Assembly: GCF_002008365.1 (NCBI RefSeq)
Contig: NZ_MRDL01000054.1
Coordinates: 62,001 to 126,000, forward strand
Length of the DNA: 64,000 nt
From: Rhizobium leguminosarum bv. viciae USDA 2370
Lineage (GTDB): Bacteria; Pseudomonadota; Alphaproteobacteria; Rhizobiales; Rhizobiaceae
Direction: 5' to 3'
Of the stretch, positions 7,866 through 17,324 are shown piece by piece. The notes beneath the pieces are model-generated. The model did no database searches and was not told the DNA's origin. It worked only from the letters and a program-made list of their open reading frames with translations. Positions within the stretch are counted from its first letter, which is position 1; each line of letters starts with the position of its first letter. A program made the position numbers and the translations under genes.

Positions 7866-10619
7866 TTAGAGCGTGCGCGTGATATGCTCGACGCGGAAGC
7901 ACTCGATGACGTCGCCGGCGCGCATGTCTTCGTAGTTTTCGAAGGCCATGCCGCATTCCTGACCCATCGGCACTTCGGACACTTCGTCCTTGAAGCGCTT
8001 GAGCGTCTTGAGCTTGCCTTCGTGAACGACAACGTCGTTGCGGATGAGGCGGACGCCCGCACCACGTTCGACCTTGCCTTCGACGACACGGCAGCCTGCG
8101 ACCTTGCCGACCTTCGTGATGTTGAACACCTCGAGGATCTCGGCGTTGCCGATGAAGGTTTCGCGCCGTTCCGGAGACAAGAGGCCCGACATCGCTGCCT
8201 TCACGTCATCCACGAGGTCGTAGATGATGTTGTAGTAGCGGATTTCGATGCCTTCGCGTTCGGCGAACTGGCGTGCCTGCGTATTCGCACGAACGTTGAA
8301 GCCGATGATGGCCGCGTTCGAGGCTTCGGCGAGCGAGATATCCGACTCGGTGATGCCGCCGGCACCCGAATGGACGATGCGGGCGCGGACTTCGTCGGTG
8401 CCGAGCTTCTCCAGCGCGCCGGCAATCGCTTCGATCGAGCCCTGCACGTCGCCCTTGATGACCAGCGGGAACTCCTTGATGCCGACGCTCTGGCGCTGCA
8501 TCATCATCTGTTCCAGCGAACCGCGCTGTCCCGACTGGCGGGCAGCCGCCTTGTCGCGGGCCAGACGCTGACGATATTCCGAGATTTCGCGGGCGCGGCT
8601 TTCGCTTTCGACGACGGCGAACTTGTCGCCCGCCTGCGGCGTACCGGACAGACCGAGAACCTCGACCGGCGTTGCCGGACCGGCTTCCTTCACATGGTCG
8701 CCCTTGTCGGTGACGAGAGCGCGCACACGGCCCCAGACGTCGCCTGCGACGATGATCTGGCCCGGACGCAGCGTGCCCTTCTGGACGAGCACGGTCGCGA
8801 CCGAACCGCGGCCACGATCGAGCTGGGCTTCGATAACCGTTCCTTCCGCGGTCCGGTTCGCATTGGCCTTGAGATCGAGAATTTCCGCCTGCAGCAGGAT
8901 TGCCTCGAGCAGCTTGTCGAGGTTCTTGCCGGTCTTGGCCGAAACCTCGACGTCAAGCACTTCACCGCCCATGGATTCCACGAAGACTTCGTGCTGCAGC
9001 AGCTGGTTACGGACCTTCTGCGGATCAGCCTCGTGCTTGTCGACCTTGTTGATCGCAACGATGATCGGAACACCGGCCGCCTTGGCGTGGTTGATCGATT
9101 CGATTGTCTGCGGCATCACGCTGTCGTCGGCTGCGACGACCAGGATCGCGATGTCGGTCGCCTGCGCACCGCGGGCACGCATTGCCGTGAAGGCGGCGTG
9201 GCCGGGCGTATCGATGAAGGTGATCTTCTGACCGTTCTGCTCCACCTGATAGGCGCCGATATGCTGCGTGATGCCACCGGCTTCGCCGGAGACCACGTTG
9301 GCATGGCGGATGGCGTCGAGCAGCGAGGTCTTGCCGTGGTCGACATGGCCCATGATGGTAACGACCGGCGGGCGCGAAACCAGTTCGCCATCCTCGTCAG
9401 AGACGTTGAAGATGCCGAGTTCGACGTCGGATTCCGACACGCGCCTGACCGTATGGCCGAATTCGCCGGCGATGAGTTCGGCAAGGTCGGCGTCGATGAC
9501 GTCGCCCGGCTTCATCATCTGGCCTTCCTTCATCAGGTACTTGATGACGTCGACGGCGCGTTCGGACATGCGCTGCGACAGTTCCTGAATGGTGATGGTC
9601 TCGGGCAGAACCACCTCGCGGGAGATCTTCTCGCGGGTTTCCTGCATCTGACCGCGGCGGAACTTCTCCTGCCGGCGACGCATCGCCGAGAGCGAACGAC
9701 CGCGGGCATTGTCCTCGCCGTCCACGTTGGCAGTGGTGATCGTCAACTTGCCGCGACGGCGCTCTTCGTCCGTCTTCGGACGCGTGGTGACCGGCTTTGC
9801 CGGTTCCGGGCGAACGACGCGGCCACGGACCGGACCGCCGCGCGCTGCGCCACGATCGTCGTCTTCCTTTTCCTCGCGACGGCCGCGAACGGCGCCGGGG
9901 ACGGCAGCGCCGGGTGCCGGACGGGCAGCAGGTGCTCCAGCCGCATCGGACCGGCGTGCAGCCGGTGCCGACGATGCGGGCTGCGGCGGCCGTGGCGCGT
10001 CGGAGCGTGCTTCGGTCGGAGCCGGTTCTGCGACTGCGGGTTCTGCGACAGCGGGTGCCTCAGCCTGCCGGATAGCCTCTTCAGCGGCCCTGCGGGCAGC
10101 TTCTTCCGCTTCGGCGGCCTTGCGGATCACCTCTTCGGCGGCACGGCGCTTTTCTTCCTCGGCGCGGCGGATCGCATCCTGGGCGTCACGTGCCTGGGAG
10201 TCGGCAAGCGCGCGGCGGCGGGCGTCCATCTCTTCCGGCGACAGATGGTTCAGCACCACCGGGCGCGGGCGATCGTTCTGGCGCGGCGGCTGGTGAGACT
10301 GCTGCGGCGGACGCTGGTTCGTCTGGTTGTTGTTGCCCTGCTGAACCCGCGGAGCCGGCGTCGGCTGCTGCGGACGCGCCTGCACGGGTGCGGGCGCCGG
10401 TTCGGCTGCGCGGACGGGGGCCGCCGGAGCGACGGGCGTGATCGGCTTTTCATCTTCTGGGCGCATCGGGCGCCGCTTACGGGTCTCGACGACGACCGCC
10501 TTGGTGCGACCTCGACCCATATCCTGGCGAACGGTGCCCTGGCTCATCCCCGATGGTTTCAGGGTGAGTGTCTTTTTGCCCGCTACGCTGATTGTCTTGT
10601 CGTCGTTACTATCGGTCAT
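7866..10619 (-). CDS. infB: translation initiation factor IF-2
   Basis: GTPase that brings initiator tRNA to the 30S subunit and helps the 50S join. The protein has 917 aa. Residues 1-320 are a low-complexity, Ala/Pro/Arg/Glu-rich N-terminal region with a charged helical part at about 125-195, as is common in alpha-proteobacterial IF-2. The G domain begins with P-loop GHVDHGKT at 424-431, followed by DTPGHAAF and NKVDK; the beta-barrel and C-terminal fMet-tRNA domains follow. The start ATG has GAAGGAAC upstream. It belongs to the nusA operon, 100 nt after ylxR. Confidence 0.98.
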   Translation of the reverse strand: MTDSNDDKTISVAGKKTLTLKPSGMSQGTVRQDMGRGRTKAVVVETRKRRPMRPEDEKPITPVAPAAPVRAAEPAPAPVQARPQQPTPAPRVQQGNNNQTNQRPPQQSHQPPRQNDRPRPVVLNHLSPEEMDARRRALADSQARDAQDAIRRAEEEKRRAAEEVIRKAAEAEEAARRAAEEAIRQAEAPAVAEPAVAEPAPTEARSDAPRPPQPASSAPAARRSDAAGAPAARPAPGAAVPGAVRGRREEKEDDDRGAARGGPVRGRVVRPEPAKPVTTRPKTDEERRRGKLTITTANVDGEDNARGRSLSAMRRRQEKFRRGQMQETREKISREVVLPETITIQELSQRMSERAVDVIKYLMKEGQMMKPGDVIDADLAELIAGEFGHTVRRVSESDVELGIFNVSDEDGELVSRPPVVTIMGHVDHGKTSLLDAIRHANVVSGEAGGITQHIGAYQVEQNGQKITFIDTPGHAAFTAMRARGAQATDIAILVVAADDSVMPQTIESINHAKAAGVPIIVAINKVDKHEADPQKVRNQLLQHEVFVESMGGEVLDVEVSAKTGKNLDKLLEAILLQAEILDLKANANRTAEGTVIEAQLDRGRGSVATVLVQKGTLRPGQIIVAGDVWGRVRALVTDKGDHVKEAGPATPVEVLGLSGTPQAGDKFAVVESESRAREISEYRQRLARDKAAARQSGQRGSLEQMMMQRQSVGIKEFPLVIKGDVQGSIEAIAGALEKLGTDEVRARIVHSGAGGITESDISLAEASNAAIIGFNVRANTQARQFAEREGIEIRYYNIIYDLVDDVKAAMSGLLSPERRETFIGNAEILEVFNITKVGKVAGCRVVEGKVERGAGVRLIRNDVVVHEGKLKTLKRFKDEVSEVPMGQECGMAFENYEDMRAGDVIECFRVEHITRTL

Positions 10620-10720
10620 TCGTTCCCGTTCCTTCGGACAGGGAGCGATGACTAGATCAGACCCTGTCGTTCAATACTGTCGATCAATGAGTATGGGACC
10701 GGCCGATGCCGGTGACCGCC

Positions 10721-11413
10721 TCATTGTTTTTGCCGGCCAGCGCCGCCCGCTGCCCGGGACTGACCGCCAATACGGTACTGTTCGAGCATCTTTGCGCGCT
10801 TCACTACACCTTCACCCGCCTGCCCTGCAAGCACTGCGGCATGGATAAAAGCATTCTGGCCCATCAGGCCTTCCATTTCGCTCTCCGAGAAGAGACGGAA
10901 GGAAGGTATCTCCTCCTCGGTCTCCATTCCGAGGTGCCAGGCCTTGCGGGCCTGGTCGATTTTCCGGACGCCGTCGTCCGCTGCCCCAGTCGCGTGGAAC
11001 ACCGCAAGGGCTGCTCCGCTTCTGACCGCGGCATCCACTTTCGAGGATCCACTGACGAACTGGCCGGCTTTCCGAGCCATGTTCATCATCTGCATCAGTT
11101 GCGCCGCGAGCAGCCGATCGACACTCGCGCCGAGATCGTCCGCCGCCTTTACATCCGTCTTCAGTGCACGGGCGAAGAGCTTCTTCGCCACTGCCCTGTC
11201 GACCAGCGACCGGTCGATCTTCACCCAGCATCCACGTCCCGGAAGCTCGCGCTTCAGGTCGGCGACAACTGTTCCATCGGGAGCGGCGACGAAGCGGATC
11301 AGCTCTTCCGGCGATCCGCTTTCGCGCGTCACGATGCACATGCGTCCGTTCACGTCATAACCTGCAAGATCGTCGTCCTCGAGAGGAGCGTCCGGTTCAT
11401 GCGCGGTCATCAT
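10721..11413 (-). CDS. YlxR (DUF448) - L7Ae-type RNA-binding fusion protein
   Basis: The protein has 230 aa in two parts. Residues about 18-100 are a YlxR/DUF448 domain (GRMCIVTRE and the basic loop GRGCWVK). Residues about 105-200 resemble the L7Ae/L30e RNA-binding fold (MMNMARKAGQFVSG). Both halves suggest RNA binding linked to NusA function; in other bacteria they are often two separate genes of this operon. The ATG at 11413 overlaps the nusA stop by 4 nt (ATGA), so translation is probably coupled. Confidence 0.88.
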   Translation of the reverse strand: MMTAHEPDAPLEDDDLAGYDVNGRMCIVTRESGSPEELIRFVAAPDGTVVADLKRELPGRGCWVKIDRSLVDRAVAKKLFARALKTDVKAADDLGASVDRLLAAQLMQMMNMARKAGQFVSGSSKVDAAVRSGAALAVFHATGAADDGVRKIDQARKAWHLGMETEEEIPSFRLFSESEMEGLMGQNAFIHAAVLAGQAGEGVVKRAKMLEQYRIGGQSRAAGGAGRQKQ

Positions 11414-13011
11414 GCTTCTTGTTCGGCTTCGGTGACCTCTTCTTCGGTCCCCTTATCCAGGTCCTCTTGCGTGATCCAGCCGGCCGAAAGGCGGGCCTGG
11501 ACGATCATCTGTTCTGCTTCGACGCGCGACACGTCGAACTTCGAGAACAGACCCTCGAACTTCTTCGTTTCGCCGTTCTTGCGCTCCGTCCAGCCGACGA
11601 GATCGTCGGCAGCACATCCGGCAAAGTCCTCGATCGTCTTGATGCCGTCTTCGCCGAGCGCCACCATCATCTGGGCGGTCATGCCGTTGATTTCACGCAG
11701 TTCGTCCTGAACACCGAGCGCCTTGCGCTTCTCGTCCATCTCGGCTTCGAGACGCTCGAGGAATTCGCGGGCGCGCTGCTGGATTTCCTGCGCCGTTTCC
11801 TCGTCGAAACCGTCGATCGAAGAGATTTCGTCGAGATCGACATAAGCCAGTTCTTCAACCGCGGCAAAACCTTCCGAAGCCAGAACTTGGCCGACCATCT
11901 CGTCGACATCGAGCGAATCCATGAACAGGTTGGTGCGCTCGTTGAATTCCTTCTGGCGGCGTTCCGATTCCTCGGCCTCCGTCATGATGTCGATATCCCA
12001 GCCGGTCAGCTGCGAGGCGAGGCGGACGTTCTGGCCGCGGCGGCCGATCGCAAGCGACAGCTGCTCGTCGGGAACGACGACTTCGATACGCTCTGCATCC
12101 TCATCGAGAACGACCTTGGCGACTTCGGCCGGCTGCAGGGCGTTGACGACGAACGTCGCCGGGTCCTGCGACCATGGAATGATGTCGATCTTCTCGCCCT
12201 GGAGCTCGCCGACGACGGCCTGAACGCGCGAGCCGCGCATACCGACGCAGGCGCCAACCGGATCGATCGAGCTGTCGTTCGAGATCACCGCAATCTTGGC
12301 GCGCGAACCCGGATCGCGGGCGACCGACTTCACCTGGATGATGCCGTCGTAAATCTCCGGCACTTCCATGGTGAAGAGTTTCACCATGAACTGCGGATGC
12401 GTGCGCGACAGGAAGATCTGCGGACCGCGCTGCTCGCGACGGACATCATAGACGTAGGCACGGACGCGGTCGCCATAGCGGACGTTTTCGCGCGGGATCA
12501 TTTCGTCACGGCGGATGATGCCTTCGCCACGGCCGAGATCGACGATGACGTTGCCGTATTCAACGCGCTTGACGGTACCGTTGACGATTTCGCCGACGCG
12601 ATCCTTGAATTCGTCGAACTGGCGGTCACGCTCGGCTTCACGCACCTTCTGCACGATCACCTGCTTGGCGGACTGTGCGGCGATACGGCCGAAATCCATC
12701 GGCGGCAGCGGATCGGCGATGAAGTCGCCGAGTGCGGCGTCCGGGTTGCGGTCGCGAGCAAGCTCCAGCGGGATCTGCGTCGAATAATCCTCGGCCTTCT
12801 CGACGACTTCAAGCAGGCGCTGCAGACGGATTTCGCCGGTCTTCGGATTGATGTCGGCCCGGATGTTGGACTCGGTGCCGTAACGGGAGCGTGCCGCCTT
12901 CTGGATGGCATCGGCCATAGCGGCCAGCACGATCTCGCGGTCGATGACTTTTTCGCGCGCCACTGCATCTGCGATCTGCAGAAGTTCGAGCCGGTTCGCA
13001 CTGACTGCCAT
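11410..13011 (-). CDS. nusA: transcription termination/antitermination factor NusA
   Basis: RNA polymerase-bound elongation factor that acts in pausing, hairpin termination and antitermination. The protein has 533 aa: N-terminal polymerase-binding domain (1-130), S1 domain (about 135-200), two KH domains (about 230-345; GACVGMRGSR and GRRGQNVRLA) and an acidic C-terminal extension with helix-hairpin-helix-like repeats. It is second in its operon after rimP; the E. coli relatives are controlled by NusA itself, and a candidate attenuator lies in the leader here. Confidence 0.97.
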   Translation of the reverse strand: MAVSANRLELLQIADAVAREKVIDREIVLAAMADAIQKAARSRYGTESNIRADINPKTGEIRLQRLLEVVEKAEDYSTQIPLELARDRNPDAALGDFIADPLPPMDFGRIAAQSAKQVIVQKVREAERDRQFDEFKDRVGEIVNGTVKRVEYGNVIVDLGRGEGIIRRDEMIPRENVRYGDRVRAYVYDVRREQRGPQIFLSRTHPQFMVKLFTMEVPEIYDGIIQVKSVARDPGSRAKIAVISNDSSIDPVGACVGMRGSRVQAVVGELQGEKIDIIPWSQDPATFVVNALQPAEVAKVVLDEDAERIEVVVPDEQLSLAIGRRGQNVRLASQLTGWDIDIMTEAEESERRQKEFNERTNLFMDSLDVDEMVGQVLASEGFAAVEELAYVDLDEISSIDGFDEETAQEIQQRAREFLERLEAEMDEKRKALGVQDELREINGMTAQMMVALGEDGIKTIEDFAGCAADDLVGWTERKNGETKKFEGLFSKFDVSRVEAEQMIVQARLSAGWITQEDLDKGTEEEVTEAEQEA

Positions 13012-13071
13012 TGTCTTGTTTCTCCGTCTTTACTCGCCGGGTTCCCGTCCCTAGAGCGGTCTGTTGATCGG

Positions 13072-13668
13072 TTATTCTTCGTCTTCTGCTTCGTTCTGGT
13101 TGGCAGCCTGGGCTTTCGCCAGCTTGTCGGCGCGCAACGCATCGCGGATCAGGTCGTCGGTCAGAATGAGCTTCGCATCGCTAAGCGCCGTGAAGGGAAT
13201 GGTGACCTTCTGCTCTTCCCCATAGGCAACCTGGTCACGCTCGAGCGTGAAACCATCTGCGCCTGCTTCGACGATCTTGCCGCGGAAGCGCTTGCGATTG
13301 TCGATCAAGATCGACGTCTCGCATTTCACAAGGTGGCCCTGCCAGCGGACGAAATCGGATTTCCGCACCATCGGACGGTCGATGCCGGGCGAAGACACTT
13401 CCAGATGATACTCTTTATCGATCGGATCTTCCACATCGAGGACGGGAGAAATCGCCATCGAGACTTCTTCGCAATCCTGAACCGACATCGTGCCGTCGTT
13501 GCGTTCGGCCATAACCTGCATCGTCGCGCCGTTCTGGTTCAGCATACGGACGCGGATAAGCCGAAAGCCGATGCCGACGAGAACGGGTTCGATGATATCG
13601 GCAAGACGCTGGTCGAGCCCTGTTTCGGTAATCAGCCGCGGCTCAAGTTCGTTGTCTGCGTTTGTCAT
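13072..13668 (-). CDS. rimP: ribosome maturation factor RimP
   Basis: Factor for 30S subunit assembly. The protein has 198 aa, with the conserved core LEVSSPGIDRPM in the middle and an acidic C-terminal tail. I chose the ATG at 13668 (MTNADNELEPR). In-frame ATGs at 13701 and 13761 would add residues not typical of the family, and the latter start lies inside the leader hairpin. GAGGAG lies 18-20 nt upstream, rather far, so a start at 13701 cannot be excluded. It is first in the nusA operon. Confidence 0.94.
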   Translation of the reverse strand: MTNADNELEPRLITETGLDQRLADIIEPVLVGIGFRLIRVRMLNQNGATMQVMAERNDGTMSVQDCEEVSMAISPVLDVEDPIDKEYHLEVSSPGIDRPMVRKSDFVRWQGHLVKCETSILIDNRKRFRGKIVEAGADGFTLERDQVAYGEEQKVTIPFTALSDAKLILTDDLIRDALRADKLAKAQAANQNEAEDEE

Positions 13669-13724
13669 GTCCGACAAGCGGTGCGCTCCTCGCAATTTCA
13701 TGCTGTTTAAGCGATCGCGGTAAT

Positions 13725-13755
13725 AAAAAAGAGCGGGTCCTTGCGGCCCACTCTT
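13725..13755 (-). terminator. candidate attenuator in the rimP-nusA leader
   Basis: Between the promoter (13783-13811) and the rimP start, the minus strand forms an 11-bp stem with one bulged A (AAGAGTGGGCC / GGACCCGCTCTT), a GCAA tetraloop and then a run of six T. That is a complete intrinsic terminator inside the leader, 57 nt before the coding start. No gene upstream on this strand needs it, because the next gene is divergent. Confidence 0.75.
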
Positions 13756-13782
13756 CATCAAGCGATCAAGAATTTGAGAGGC

Positions 13783-13811
13783 ATATAGTCGGGTTTTTCC
13801 GAAATTGCAAG
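13783..13811 (-). promoter_or_regulatory. sigma-70 promoter of the rimP-nusA-infB operon
   Basis: On the minus strand CTTGCA and CTATAT are separated by exactly 17 nt. This is close to the alpha-proteobacterial housekeeping consensus CTTGAC-N17-CTATAT. It is about 115 nt upstream of rimP. Confidence 0.8.
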
Positions 13812-13923
13812 GTCTGCGACCGATTCGGCCAATTCGCTTCCGGCGACGTGAACAGGCCTATGGCCAGCGCCGGTCTTGCGCATATATTGCCGTTGGCGCG
13901 CAATAACAAAAGCGGGAGAAGTC

Positions 13924-15555
13924 GTGGCCTACACTTCGTCGACATTGGCGCCTTTGCGGCACGATACCTACCGCACCATCTGGTTCGCGAGCCTTTCCTC
14001 GAATTTCGGCGGCCTGATCCAGGCGGTCGGCGCCGCCTGGATGATGACGACGATCACCGCCTCGGAGGACATGGTCGCACTGGTGCAGACCTCGACGGCG
14101 CTGCCGATCATGCTGTTTTCGCTGATATCGGGCGCGCTGGCCGACAATTATGACCGCCGCCGGGTCATGCTGACGGCGCAGTGCATGATGCTCACCGTCT
14201 CGGCGCTGCTGACGGCCTCAGCCCTTCTCGGCTGGATCACGCCCTGGCTGCTGCTCTTCTTCACCTTCCTGATCGGTTGCGGCACCGCGCTCAACAATCC
14301 CTCCTGGCAGGCCTCGGTCGGCGACATGGTGCCGCGCGCCGATCTGCCGGCCGCGGTCACGCTGAACAGCATGGGTTTCAACATCACCCGCAGCGTCGGC
14401 CCGGCAATCGGCGGCGTCATCGTGGCGGCTGCCGGCGCGGCCGCGGCCTTCGCGGTGAACACGCTGAGTTACCTCGCCTTGATCTATGCCCTGCTGCGCT
14501 GGCGGCCAGCCGCGCCCGTCTCGACCCTGCCGCGCGAGGCGCTCGGCAGCGCCATCTTCGCCGGCCTGCGTTACGTCTCGATGTCGCCCAATCTCGAAAA
14601 GGTTCTCGTCAGAGGGCTGCTCTTCGGCATCGGCGCCAGCTCGATCCTGGCGCTGCTGCCGGTCGTCGCCCTCGATCTCGTTGCCGGCGGGCCGCTGACC
14701 TATGGTTTCATGCTCGGCGCCTTCGGCATCGGCGCGATCGGCGGCGCCGTGCTGAATGCCAGGCTTCGCGAGGTGCTTTCCAGCGAGATGATCATCCGCC
14801 TCTCCTTTGCCGGCTTTGCACTGAGTGCTGTCATCGCAGCCTTCAGCCCGAGTGCCGTCCTCACCTCTGCCGGGCTGCTCGTCTCCGGCGCCTGCTGGGT
14901 CTCCGCACTTTCGCTCTTCAATACCATCGTTCAGCTTTCGACGCCGCGCTGGGTGGTCGGCCGGGCGCTGTCGCTTTATCAGACCGTCACCTTCGGTGGC
15001 ATTGCCGGCGGCAGCTGGCTGTGGGGCATTGCCGCCGATCGCTATGGCGTTGCCGATGCGCTGCTGATGTCATCCGTCGTCATGCTGCTCGGCATCGCCA
15101 TCGGCCTGCGTTTTTCGATGCCGGCCTTCGCCTCGCTCAATCTCGACCCGCTGAACCGCTTCACCGAGCCGGCTCTCAGTCTCGATATCACGCCACGCAG
15201 CGGGCCGATCGTCATCCAGGTCGATTACGAGATTGCCGATGAGGACCTTGCCGAGTTCATGGAATTGATGGGCGAACGCCGCCGTATCCGCATCCGCGAC
15301 GGCGCCCGCAACTGGGCGCTGATGCGTGATCTCGAAAACCCCAGCCTTTGGACGGAAACCTACCACACGCCAACCTGGGTCGAATATATAAGACACAACC
15401 AGCGGCGCACGCAGGCCGATGCCGAAAACACCGACAGGCTTCGTGCACTTCACCGCGGCGAAGGTCCGCTGCATGTCCACCGGATGATCGAACGCCAGGC
15501 CATTCCACCGGGTGACGACGTCTTCCACAAGGCGCCGATCGATCTGCATCATTGA
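13924..15555 (+). CDS. MFS transporter of the MFS_3 / EntS-like family
   Basis: Inner-membrane exporter-type protein of 543 aa with about 12 hydrophobic segments in residues 15-415. A hydrophilic C-terminal domain (about 425-535) has the pattern of the monooxygenase-like tail found in this family (VIQVDYEIADEDLAEFM...WVEYIRHN). The start is the GTG at 13924, with GGGAGAAG directly upstream; the ATG at 13876 has no site and lengthens the protein with polar residues. Members export siderophores or drugs, but the substrate here is unknown. It diverges from rimP and overlaps the next reading frame. Confidence 0.85.
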   Translation: MAYTSSTLAPLRHDTYRTIWFASLSSNFGGLIQAVGAAWMMTTITASEDMVALVQTSTALPIMLFSLISGALADNYDRRRVMLTAQCMMLTVSALLTASALLGWITPWLLLFFTFLIGCGTALNNPSWQASVGDMVPRADLPAAVTLNSMGFNITRSVGPAIGGVIVAAAGAAAAFAVNTLSYLALIYALLRWRPAAPVSTLPREALGSAIFAGLRYVSMSPNLEKVLVRGLLFGIGASSILALLPVVALDLVAGGPLTYGFMLGAFGIGAIGGAVLNARLREVLSSEMIIRLSFAGFALSAVIAAFSPSAVLTSAGLLVSGACWVSALSLFNTIVQLSTPRWVVGRALSLYQTVTFGGIAGGSWLWGIAADRYGVADALLMSSVVMLLGIAIGLRFSMPAFASLNLDPLNRFTEPALSLDITPRSGPIVIQVDYEIADEDLAEFMELMGERRRIRIRDGARNWALMRDLENPSLWTETYHTPTWVEYIRHNQRRTQADAENTDRLRALHRGEGPLHVHRMIERQAIPPGDDVFHKAPIDLHH

Positions 15556-15563
15556 GACCAGCT

Positions 15564-16034
15564 ATGCATAGATCAAGCATGTACAAATTCAGGCTCGCCC
15601 GCCCGTCCGATCTTGCTGCCATCGTCCGGCTTCTGGCCGATGACGATCTCGGCGGCACCAGGGAGATCGTTTCGGACCCCGTCGACGCGCGTTATCTCTC
15701 GGCCTTCGCGGCGATCGAGGCGGACGCCAATCAGCTTCTGGCCGTCGCAACCGATGCGGCCGATCGGGTCGTCGGCTGCCTGCAACTGAGTTTTGTTCCA
15801 GGCCTTTCGAGGACGGGCATGTGGCGCGGCCAGATCGAAAGCGTGCGTGTCGCAAGCGATCTTCGCGGTTCAGGCCTCGGCTCGCACTTCATCGAATGGG
15901 CGATCGCCCAATGCGCAGAGCGTGGCTGTGGCCTCGTGCAGCTAACATCGGACAAGACGCGGGGGGATGCGATCCGCTTCTACGAGAAGCTCGGTTTCGT
16001 CACCAGCCATGAAGGTTTGAAACGCAATATCTAA
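15564..16034 (+). CDS. GNAT family N-acetyltransferase
   Basis: A 156-aa acyl-CoA-dependent acetyltransferase. The acetyl-CoA-binding motif A is seen as VRVASDLRGSGLGSHFIEWA (about residues 92-111) and the later LTSDKTRGDAIRFYEKLGF is motif B. The ATG at 15564 or 15579 could be the start; neither has a strong ribosome site, and the gene may rely on coupling to the exporter that ends 9 nt earlier. The substrate is unknown. Confidence 0.82.
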   Translation: MHRSSMYKFRLARPSDLAAIVRLLADDDLGGTREIVSDPVDARYLSAFAAIEADANQLLAVATDAADRVVGCLQLSFVPGLSRTGMWRGQIESVRVASDLRGSGLGSHFIEWAIAQCAERGCGLVQLTSDKTRGDAIRFYEKLGFVTSHEGLKRNI

Positions 16035-16040
16035 AGCCGG

Positions 16041-17324
16041 TTACTTCAGCTTGCCCTTCATCGTGGCCTCCGGAAAACATGTCGGCTTCATGCCGTTCTT
16101 TGCCTGCCACTGGCCGATCGAGCGCCGCGTCTTGTAGCCCGGCAGGCCGTCGGAACCGCCGACATCATAGCCCTGCCGTTCCAGCGCCTTCTGCATGGCG
16201 GCGACGTCCGAGCGCAGCATCTTGCCGACGTCGCCCCATCTGCCCTGGAAGGCGCCGCCATTATAGGCGATGCGGTCGGCCAGATTGCCGACATAGAGCG
16301 CGTAGAGATCGGAATTATTATATTCCTTGATGATGTAGAAATTCGGGGTGACGATGAATTCCGGTCCGTCGCGGCCGGCCGGTACCAGCATCATGCCCTC
16401 AGCCTTCATCTCGCCGGAGGGAAAGCCCTTGCCGGAGATGCGGTCGATGCCGAGCGAGGCCCAGTGCGACAGCGGCTTTGCCAGATCGGGTCCCTCCTGC
16501 GCGCAGGAGACCGCCTCCGGTATCGACACCTCGAAGCCCCAGTCGCGGCCGCGCTGCCAGCCTTTTTTGACCAGGTAATTGGCGATCGAGGCGAGTGTAT
16601 CGGGCACCGAGGTCCAGATATTGCGGTGACCGTCACCATCGAAATCCACCGCATATTTCAGATAGCTCGTCGGCATGAATTGCGGCTGGCCGAGTGCGCC
16701 CGCCCACGACCCCTTGAAGTTGGCAGGTGTCACGTCGCCGCCGTCGAGAATATGGAGTGCGGCCACCAGCTCGGTGCGGAACATCTCCTTGCGCGTCGAC
16801 ATGAAGGCCTTGGTCGCCAGCACCTCGATCGCCGAATTCGGGATCTTCGCCGCACCGAAGCCCGTCTCCCGGCCCCAGATAGCCAGCACGATCGAGCCCG
16901 GCACGCCATAGGTCTTTTCGATCCGCTTCAGCGTCGAGCCATATTGGGCGGCAAAGCCGCGTCCCGTTGCGGCAAGCTTCTTCAGTTGGTCTTCGTTGAA
17001 ATAGGGAGCGGGCGAGGAAAATTCGGCCTGTGTCTGCTTCTGTTCCTTCGGCGGCGGGAAGCCCGGCGGAGCGAGATCGGGCAAGTTCCAGTTCAGCGTG
17101 ATGCCGGAGAAAGCGGCTTGAAAGACCTTCTCCGAAATGCCGTTGGCCTTCGCCTCCGGCCAGAGGTCGCTCTGCACCCATTTCTCGAACTGCGCCTCGA
17201 CATCGGCCTTGGAGGCGGCGTGGGCAGGCAAGGGAAGGAGGGTGGGGATGACAATGAGAATGGCGAATAGTCGTTGGGCGATAAGGCAGGGGAGAGTGCG
17301 CTTGAGCATAGACAAGTTTTTCAT
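16041..17324 (-). CDS. lytic murein transglycosylase, MltB-like with peptidoglycan-binding domain
   Basis: Cleaves the glycan strands of peptidoglycan, making 1,6-anhydro ends; periplasmic. The protein has 427 aa. A signal peptide covers residues 1-37 (hydrophobic core, ending PAHAAS). The SLT_2 domain spans about 38-340, with the catalytic glutamate in GRETGFG at 153 and GALGQPQFMPTSY, typical of the MltB branch. A peptidoglycan-binding domain occupies about 370-415. The gene overlaps the recR stop by 4 nt (ATGA), so recR and this gene form one unit. Confidence 0.92.
   Translation of the reverse strand: MKNLSMLKRTLPCLIAQRLFAILIVIPTLLPLPAHAASKADVEAQFEKWVQSDLWPEAKANGISEKVFQAAFSGITLNWNLPDLAPPGFPPPKEQKQTQAEFSSPAPYFNEDQLKKLAATGRGFAAQYGSTLKRIEKTYGVPGSIVLAIWGRETGFGAAKIPNSAIEVLATKAFMSTRKEMFRTELVAALHILDGGDVTPANFKGSWAGALGQPQFMPTSYLKYAVDFDGDGHRNIWTSVPDTLASIANYLVKKGWQRGRDWGFEVSIPEAVSCAQEGPDLAKPLSHWASLGIDRISGKGFPSGEMKAEGMMLVPAGRDGPEFIVTPNFYIIKEYNNSDLYALYVGNLADRIAYNGGAFQGRWGDVGKMLRSDVAAMQKALERQGYDVGGSDGLPGYKTRRSIGQWQAKNGMKPTCFPEATMKGKLK

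Noticed and set aside
7554..10655. 1033-codon plus-strand frame opposite infB
   Set aside because: It is the shadow of infB. The minus strand has full IF-2 domains; the plus frame has no known domain and starts inside rbfA.
11164..13710. 848-codon plus-strand frame opposite nusA and rimP
   Set aside because: Antisense of NusA/RimP; the long frame is due to high GC.
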